Below are positions 56,850 through 64,000 of a stretch of 64,000 nucleotides of DNA, piece by piece. The translations under genes and the position numbers were made by a program. Origin of the DNA: Siderastrea siderea (taxonomy: Eukaryota; Cnidaria; Anthozoa; Scleractinia; Rhizangiidae); NCBI GenBank assembly GCA_964030785.1, contig OZ034970.1, forward strand, positions 35,839,943 through 35,903,942, given 5' to 3'. Within the stretch, counting starts at the first letter, position 1, and each line of letters begins with the position of its first letter. The notes under the pieces are model-generated. The model saw nothing but the letters and a program-made list of their open reading frames with translations. It made no database searches and had not been told where the DNA came from.

Positions 56850-57930
56850 TATTGCTGTGTATAGCCATTTATAGCTGGGTATAGCCACGTATGGCTGTCT
56901 ATATCCATGTATAGCTGTTAATAGCTGTGTATAGCCATGTATGGATATGTACAGCTAAGTATACCTCTGTATAGCCATGTACAGCTGTTTATAGCTATGT
57001 ATAGAAGAAAAGAAGATAGATAGAAAACTTTATTTATCCACGGTGGTTTTGTCAAAATTACAATAGTATCTTTGGTTTACACAAAGCTATGTATAGCTAT
57101 GTATAGCTATGTATGTCTGTGTATAGCCATGTATAGCTGTGTATAGCCATGTATATCTGTCTATAGCTATGTATAGCTGTATATAGCGAGGTGTATAGTG
57201 TGTATAGTCATGTATAGCTGTGTATAGCTATGTATAGCTGTGTATAGTCACGTACGACCATGTATAGCTGTCTATAGCTATGTACGGCCATGTAGAGCTG
57301 TGTATAGCCATGTCTAGCTCTGTATATCCATGTACAGCCATGTATAGCTGTGTATGGCTATGTATGGCAATGTATAGCTGTGTATAATCATGTATAGCTG
57401 TGTATAGCCATGTATAGCTGTGTATATCCACGTACAGCCATGGATAGCTGTGTATAGCTGTGTATAGTCATGTATGTCCATGTATAGCCATGTATAGCCA
57501 TGTATAGCTGTGTATAGCCATGTGTAGCTGTGTATAGCTGTGTATGGCTATGTATGGCTATGTAATATCTGTGTATAGCCATGTGTAGCTGTGTATAGCT
57601 GTGTATAGCTGTGTATAGCTATGTATGGCTATGTATATCTGTGTATAGCCATGTATAGCCGTGTATAGCCATGTATAGCTGTGTATAGCTGTGTATAGCT
57701 GTGTATAGCTGTGTATAGCTATGTATATCTGTGTATAGCCATGTATAGCTGTGTATAGCCATGTATAGCCATGTATAGCTGTGTATAGCCATGTATAGCT
57801 ATGTATAGCTGTGTATAGCTGTGTATAGCTGTGTATAGCTATATATGTCTATGTACATCTGTGTATAGCCATGTATAGCCATGTATATCCATGTATAGCT
57901 GTGTATGTCTGTGTATGGCTATGTATATTG
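56850..57930. repeat. 10-bp-period satellite, inverted array
   Basis: The complement of the array at 50601-53095, reading CTGTGTATAGCCATGTATAG, interrupted at about 57004-57085 by an unrelated segment (AGAAAACTTTATTTATCCAC). Confidence 0.9.
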
Positions 57931-57996
57931 CTTCCTATGTTTATGCCTATATTGGATTAAGTCAAACCACTATATGATAGTTACACCACGTATCTA

Positions 57997-59089
57997 CGGT
58001 CATCATGTGATTTACAACCGCACGCTCGAGAATTGCAGGCGCAAGTAACCGGTGAATGTGTGTCTGTGTCTGTGATCTGTGTGTGTTGGATTTCTCCGTG
58101 TTTGTGTGCGCCAGAAAGTGAAACGTGGATAGTTTTTTACTCCAGTGGTTGAAGAGTTGTGGGATTCGATGCAGAGCTGCCCTCCCTTACACAAAGGTAC
58201 AGTATTAATCTTAAATTTCTTGAATAGATTCTACCTCCTCTTTGGCGGCCATTTTGGTTCGTTCGGTTCGGCTGAGGTCAGAAAAGTACATGTAAGTTAC
58301 TCGGCCGAGTTTGGCGACCAGACATAAATGTCCAGTGAAAAAAGTGAGCTTCATTTACAGCATATTCGAATATTACCTAATAAGTTGGATTTTTGCAACA
58401 ATATAGAATAATAATTCTTAGATATTGACTTTTCTTGCAAGTAAATAGGTCGAATAAATTTCAATGACTGTGTTATAGTCAAGCAGCACTCTCGTTCTGC
58501 AGCCAATTGGAACGATCTTTACAACAGCTTGATAGACAATGTCGCCTTAGGACAAACGTTCGTTACTCAAACTCAGTCAAAAAGTTGGACTTGGTGAGCA
58601 AATATAGACAGGCTAAATTAGAATCTATCTGGCAAGCCATTTGCATGTCACTGAATAAGAATGGTCTCTTTTGTTCATAAAACATTAATACACAAGTAAA
58701 TAACTGGCTGGATATTCTAAAATTTCTCAATCAACATTACCTTCTGTAAAATCAAAGTGAACCAGTTTTGGTGTGAATTTTTATCAACTTACCGATATTG
58801 TGTTTTTGCATTCCTTCTACCATGAATGACTGGGAATTATTAATTTAGGATAACCTTTATTGACATGTCACTTTTTGGTCATATAAGAAATAATGTACAT
58901 GTGTCAACTTCAGATTTTACTTCCAATTCAATTATTGGTGGTCTGCAATAGCAGTACTGTCAAGTTCTATTAGTTGAAACTGTTATTTAAACATACTTTA
59001 GCGTGCATGGTTGCTGAAGGAAAGTATTTATGTGGGGCCTCTTTGCATGGATTTCCTGTCTGGATGAATAACCCTACTTTATTTATGTT

Positions 59090-59128
<39 letters not shown>

Positions 59129-62100
59129 TTTTGTTATTTGCTAAATACTGTAGACAAGATGGTCACCCACCCACTCTTTCAGGTTTGTAACTAAATGGTG
59201 GCTACATGTATACATAAAGGACAAGACAAGCATTTTAACCCTTTTGGGTGAGAAATCTAATAAACTAGCCAGTCCACCCAGTCTTTCATGTGGAGCTGGC
59301 CCTTCAAAGACCTTTGCAAGTCACTGAGTAGGTGTTTCCAGTTACAGTTCACCAATCAACTTCTGTTATGTTACAGTACTTTTTTGCCTCAAATTTTGTC
59401 AGTGGCTGAGAATATATACTATACACATGTACACGTATATATGGGTCCATTCAGTGACTATTTGGCTTGTTAAGCATACAATAGTATTTTTCACTGTTTA
59501 AAAATACACCATTTATTAGGGGTTGCATGTACATAATTATAAGAGCACGCAAAAGGTGTGCCTGTAGATGCCATACCAAAGGCACTAGCTACTCCTATTC
59601 GTCTGAGAGGAACTGTACAATATGGTTGCAGTTTTTTGGTTATTTCCCTTGGTACTTTATTTATGTTTATTTTACTTTGTATTTTTTTTCCAGGTGCATT
59701 TGTTAAAAACTGAAAACAGTATTTCCAAGTCTAACAGGGAATCCTGGGCAACAAAGCAGATAAGAAATACCACAACATTTGCAGTTCAGGGCCTATTTAG
59801 ATAGTCTGAGTTTTACTTATGCTGCTGGTCTGGCATATTATTGGAAATATTGTAACGAGTTCACTTCATTTATCATTGCCTCTGGCTATGATTGTCGTAA
59901 GGTTTTAACACATTTCAAAATCCTGCAGCATTTTTTTATGCCATGCATGACAGGCATGAGAAAGTTTTAGCTTTTATTTGCATGGAACAACTTGCATTGT
60001 AGGCTGTTCATTAGCATGTCGCATACAACATAGTCTAAATTGGCCCTTTATATGTACAGTGTAGTTTTGTTACTTTTTCAATTAGACCTGAAACTGAACA
60101 GAACAAAACAGAGGTATTAGTTTAAACATGGAGCAATCCTGTAGGGTGAGACACTTTTGCTTGGATCACTTGTTACATGTACATAAGCCACATTAGCAGT
60201 TCAGACATATTTGTAAGATTTTTACATGATGAAACTCAGATCAAAATGATAAGTTTAAAATGTTCGTTTAGCCATGGACTTTTGCCACAAAAAGTTATAA
60301 ATGAGGAAAAGCATCAAGAGGCAAAAAAACCAGGCTCAAAAGAAAACTGGGGCTATGAAGGAAAGAATGTAATAATTAAAAATTAAGTCCAGCTAGCATG
60401 ATGAAGGTGGCAACCAGCATAATGAGACGTCAAAATAAACCAAATTGAAGTCAACATGTACACACAATGTACGTCGTTCTCTTTCTAGATTTTTTTGTGG
60501 AAACAGCTTTCTATCTTGCGTGTAATGGTTAATATGTTTATTGAATGAGATCAAGTAACTGAAACTACAGCCCACCGAAGTTATACCTTCACAGATTCCT
60601 TTCATTTTTGCGTTGTAGGTGAAGTGACAAAAATGAATAGGTATGAGAAAAATCATTTTTTCAGTCTAAAGCTTCAGTTTATTACATGGTGATGTAAGAT
60701 ACTGTATCAACCAGTGGCAAATTGACTGTTTTACATAACTTGATAATTTTTCATATCTTTTGGCAAAAAAAAACTCTAAGTACAAAAAATACTTTTAAGT
60801 TAAGTTACATTGTAATGTACATAAGAGATTTTTGGGGGCATATCTTTTTAATATGTTTTTGACAAATGCTATCAAAATTAGATTGAAATATAATATGTAC
60901 TTGTAATATCAAAGTACATACACGGTAATCACTACGCAAGAGCTTGCTTTGCAGTTGTGTGTGAGTGGCAATTGTGCATGTGTTTTTAAATTCTACATTG
61001 TAAGTGAGCAGCTCCTAAACCAATTTGATGAAATTCAGCCAAAGTTGTAATAGTTTTCCAGCAATACCATGTCCGCAAATTTGAATTTTCCTTCTATTTG
61101 AAAGGTTTAGCTTTTTTTCCAGAGGTACATGTAGTGCCTTTTATCTCTCAGCCTTACATTGTAAATTTTTAATTTTATTTGAAAGTTTTAGCTTGTTTTC
61201 TTAAGGTACAAGTAGTACTTTTTATCTCTAATCCATATTTACGCATGGAACTTTAGCAGCTTACAATCACAGATGCAAACACAGATACAAAAAATCTGAA
61301 TCCCAGTTTGTGAGACCACTGCATAAAGAATCAAATCCAAGGGCAATTGAAAGATGTACAGGAGAATTCATATTTTTTGAAAGAAATTAAATTTTTAACC
61401 CTTTACTAGAATTGTTAAGCTTTAATCAATGGTTTGTACAAGTAATAAATATAAAGAAGATCCTCGCAGTTATTAACGCAACTTATGCAGTTGCGAAAAC
61501 AATGGACATTACATGTCAAAACAATGGACATTACAGTAGCCTGTATGCAGACGGTCCTATGGAGTGGCTGATGACTTAATAGTCTAGCAATGGAAACATT
61601 TTTGGTTCCTCTGCTGAATTTGATTTGCAGTCGTAAAAGCTCTGGCTGATTAGTATTATTTTGCAAATGTATCAAGTTCTGTAAAGTATCTTAATCAACA
61701 TCTTCAGACGACAGTGCAATGCAACACTTTAGTTTTAACTGTATTTTTTGTGTTTGGCTCTTCAGTAGAGACTAAAATATTTCAGTCAACCAAAGTAAAA
61801 TTTTGCAAAGTACAGTGTGTGTACCTGTAAATGTGTCGAATGTAACAACCATTTTTAATTCCTAGGCCGTCACTTGTCAAGCTGAAAAGTCATAAGCCAA
61901 CTTAGAGTTTAGTTAATGTTTATAGGGTTGCTCCATGTTTAAAATCAATTTGTTATTAGAAGGTTTTGTTAAGATATACATTGTATAATCATTATTCACT
62001 GTACGTTGTTGGTTTTGGTGGTGTGGCAATTGTAGTGCATGTTTATATTTTGTACCCTGGCCATTTGAATTTCCATGGAATATGTATTAGAAATTGCACT

Positions 62101-62150
62101 ACAGTTTGCAATAAAAATTATCATTGAGGCACATAAGAATTGCTTGGAAC
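57997..62150. other. AT-rich interior of the 19.6-kb element, no gene recognised
   Basis: It holds a (TTTA)n microsatellite at about 59091-59134 and many ACATGTA words. No frame has recognisable protein motifs. Confidence 0.45.
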
Positions 62151-62159
62151 GTTTGTCAA

Positions 62160-62680
62160 ACACTGTTAACCAAACGCCTGGAAAGCCCAGGGAAACCTGG
62201 GCTTCTAGGTTTTTGAATTCTTAGAACACTGGGCTTGAGGCTTTTCAAGTACTGTGATGTTTTCCAACCACACTAACCGGGCTTTTCAGGTGCATATGAT
62301 ATGTTCGAACCAGACTTTCTGGAAAACCCTGGTAAAACCAGACAAACAAGGTTTTTGAGGTTTTGTCTTTGAACCAGACGTACCAAGAAAGCCTGGTTAA
62401 ACCAGGCTAACCAACCTTTTCAGGTAATTTTTTCGAACCAGACTCGCCATAAAAGCCTGGTTAAACCAGACTAACCTGACTTTTCAGGTTATAATGTTCG
62501 TCCCTAAACCGGCCTTACCAGGCTTCTGTGGTACAATACAACCAGGCTCACCCTAAAAGCCTGGTAAAACCAGCCTTACCAGACTTTTTACCAGACTTGT
62601 TTTCTTCACAAAAGCCTGGTAAGTCTGGTTGAACCAGACTTGACCAGGCTTACCAGACTTTTTACCAGGCTCTTGGTGCA
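62160..62680. repeat. Right subterminal palindrome array of the 19.6-kb element
   Basis: Words such as AAGCCTGGTTAAACCAGGCT, AACCAGACTTACCAGGCT and CCAGACTTTTTACCAG recur about every 25-50 bases, matching the left array. Confidence 0.8.
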
Positions 62681-62938
62681 AGGGTTCCACCCGGTTTGGG
62701 AAAGTCTTGGTCCCAGGACGTCGAGATGATGAACCCGTCTTTCTGCACCAACTCGTACAAATTGACGCGAGCATCCGGTAAGGAAATGGCACTCAAACCC
62801 ACTTGCCATCCACCCCCCGTGAGCTGTAACGGTTGAGGTAAACGAATCTTGAAGGAATTGGCTTGGTTGTTGGGAAATTCACGTCGGTTGGCATGACTGG
62901 GTAACGTCACGTAGAACGACATCTTGTCTTCTTCTTCT

Positions 62939-63979
62939 TCAAACTACGACTTCCCTTTTAAAGTGGAGGGTCTGGAGGGTACGCCCTTCGCCAAATTGCA
63001 CCAGATCCCCATTGGTTTCGGCCATCTGCGTTTCCACGATTTCCACCACTTCATTGCGTACCGGGACATATTGAATATGTCGAGGTTCAAAGTGGGTGGT
63101 GTTTTGAGGTTGGTACTTGATTTCTCGTAAGAGATCCGTGATGCGACCCCCTACCATGCTACTGGTCCCTACATCACAATACACGTGCAAAGGATGCGTG
63201 GAGGGAAATTCCGACGAGGGACGAAAGGTCTCGTTCAAATTCACAAACCGCCAATTACATGTCATACTCAACTTCATATAATCCCCATCCACTTTCCAAA
63301 AGGGGGGCTTGTTGCTGCCATCGAGGACATCGGACGGTGTGGGAATGGAGTCCGAATGAAATTCTTGCAAGAGATTGGGACCCAATCGATACACGCCGAG
63401 GGACACTTGTTCAATCCATCCCATTTTCAGGGCCAAGGTTTTGCCCCATGACACGTGCGCCACTTGAGCTTTGTAATCCACATTGACAGTATTCAACACC
63501 AAATCCCCTTCTGAGGTCCATTCAAAGGTCGGGTACAATTTGACGCCATTGTTCTCCGCCCATTTGTTGAGGGGTTCGGTTTGCTTCGCACGGCTTTGCT
63601 CGTAACGGTACACCAGTTGATGAAAAAAGTGCGATCCCGTCGACGAGAGCAATTGCTTTCTCATATCTCGACCGTACACAAAGAGCTCGCGACGTTCATG
63701 GTACCACACGTCGTCCCCTTGATCGTCTGTGTCATGCACCCGTTCGTGCCATCGTACGTACAACAGTGGATGGGAATCGCCCACTCCTCCTTGTTCCGCT
63801 ACCACTGGAATGGTGGGTAAGGATAAACTCACCATGCCCACCATCCATCCTCGCCCCATAAATCGGATTGGTTTGGGCAATCGGTTTCGGAAATGATGGC
63901 TCTTGTTCCCAGGAAACTCCTTGGTACTAGCATGACTCATGAACGTCACGTAAAACGAAGAGTTGGGCACCAACGTCAT
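62939..63979 (-). CDS. Penton-like minor capsid protein (right paralogue), intact
   Basis: The 346-residue protein starts at ATG 63979 and runs to TGA 62939-62941. The N-terminal jelly-roll strand block reads SSFYVTFMSHASTKEFPGNK and PKPIRFMGRGWMVGMVSLSL. Later blocks are KTLALKMGWIEQVSLGVYRL, GPNLLQEFHSDSIPTP, RITDLLREIKYQ and HFEPRHIQYVPVRNEVVEI. These recur in Polinton minor capsid (penton-homologue) proteins, which occupy capsid vertices. Only 16 bases separate its stop from the ATG of the left paralogue, so the two are a tandem pair. It is the last gene before the window edge. Confidence 0.88.
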   Translation of the reverse strand: MTLVPNSSFYVTFMSHASTKEFPGNKSHHFRNRLPKPIRFMGRGWMVGMVSLSLPTIPVVAEQGGVGDSHPLLYVRWHERVHDTDDQGDDVWYHERRELFVYGRDMRKQLLSSTGSHFFHQLVYRYEQSRAKQTEPLNKWAENNGVKLYPTFEWTSEGDLVLNTVNVDYKAQVAHVSWGKTLALKMGWIEQVSLGVYRLGPNLLQEFHSDSIPTPSDVLDGSNKPPFWKVDGDYMKLSMTCNWRFVNLNETFRPSSEFPSTHPLHVYCDVGTSSMVGGRITDLLREIKYQPQNTTHFEPRHIQYVPVRNEVVEIVETQMAETNGDLVQFGEGRTLQTLHFKREVVV

Positions 63980-64000
63980 TTTAGTCGCGTCGTCGTCGTC

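Larger units (their letters stand above)
50531..57996. mobile_element. 7.5-kb foldback structure with satellite arms
   Basis: The left edge (GTGGTGTAACTATCATATAC at about 50540, then GTAATCCAATATAGGCATAA) reappears as its complement at about 57931-57990. Inside these edges each arm is the same 10-bp-period satellite, reading plus at 50601-53095 and complementary at about 56850-57930. The middle (53.1-56.85 kb) holds a palindromic MITE, a 21-bp repeat and a reverse transcriptase relic. Long tandem repeats as inverted arms are the layout of foldback transposons. Confidence 0.65.
43063..62688. mobile_element. 19.6-kb terminal-inverted-repeat element inserted in the penton gene
   Basis: The element at 43069-62682 begins CTTGCACCAAGAGCCTGGTA (then AAA) and ends with the exact complement TACCAGGCTCTTGGTGCAAG. 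Six-base flanks TTTTCC and GGTTCC share four bases and may be a decayed duplication. Both ends carry several hundred bases of short palindromes of the ACCAGGGTTACCCTGGT type (43080-43660 and 62160-62680). No transposase is recognisable. The inside is AT-rich and contains a TTAA MITE, a 7.5-kb foldback with satellite arms, and a reverse transcriptase relic. It may be one large non-autonomous element or a pair of ends mobilised with cargo. Confidence 0.8.
42252..62922 (-). pseudogene. Penton-like minor capsid protein (left paralogue), split by a 19.6-kb insertion
   Basis: The N-terminus is at 62689-62922 (MSFYVTLPSHANRREFPNNQ, then LTGGGWQVGLSAISLPDA). The rest is at 42252-43068: KGKDGEMTSRVDSAR, KLALKMGWLRKISSGLILG, and after a one-base shift at a TTTT run near 42537, VTDLLREIQYKRQG and FEPLHIQYMSLRNEVVEII. 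The two parts meet at the ends of the 43069-62682 element in matching codon phase. It is a single jelly-roll vertex protein by its similarity in every block to the intact paralogue at 62939-63979. It is broken by both the insertion and the frameshift. Confidence 0.85.

Overview
The window looks like genomic DNA of a metazoan, most likely an anthozoan cnidarian such as a stony coral. It is AT-rich and mostly non-coding, with spliced gene fragments and many families of small inverted-repeat elements, and it carries a large endogenous DNA virus or transposon of the Polinton/Maverick (adintovirus-like) type. The host assignment is inference from repeat style and gene content; no ribosomal or mitochondrial marker is present.

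Positions 1 to about 28 kb are host-type DNA. They hold the 3' exons of a four-helix membrane protein resembling TMEM272 (1068-1133 and 4713-5128, plus strand), a decayed duplicate of its last exon split by a MITE (1677-2360), several MITEs with readable ends (1791-2236, 7677-8146, 14498-15565, 22266-22751), mini- and microsatellites, and a broken HARBI1/Harbinger-type transposase (25244-26406).

Positions about 27.6 kb to the right edge hold the viral element, running off the window at 64,000. On the minus strand, from right to left, lie an intact minor capsid (penton-like) gene at the edge, a second broken penton-like paralogue, small arginine-rich core proteins, the broken major capsid protein, the adenain-like protease, a tRNA-like Pol III gene, the packaging ATPase, an RGG-rich protein, a two-membrane-segment protein, several small virion-type proteins including a phospholipase A2, and at the far left the protein-primed DNA polymerase B. 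One plus-strand gene (32160-33520), fired from a divergent TATA promoter shared with the polymerase, has basic 15-residue repeats and an acidic tail. The integrase expected of a Polinton is not in the window and should lie to the right of 64,000. Without its two nested insertions about 14 kb of viral sequence is visible, which fits an element of 15-20 kb.

The viral copy is dead. The polymerase has an in-frame TGA and an in-frame deletion that removes palm motifs B and C. The major capsid gene has a frameshift, a 1.5 kb transposon (39559-41070) and a TGA. The left penton gene has a frameshift and is split by a 19.6 kb element (43069-62682). That large element has terminal inverted repeats, arrays of short palindromes next to its ends, and no recognisable transposase. 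Nested inside it are a TTAA-flanked MITE, a 7.5 kb foldback structure whose arms are a 10-bp-period satellite in inverted orientation, and a non-LTR reverse transcriptase relic.

The most interesting points are the tRNA-like Pol III gene between the viral protease and ATPase genes, the shared Arg-rich/QRGG signals that look like sites for the viral protease, the duplicated penton gene, the two-membrane-segment protein, and the layered insertion history.
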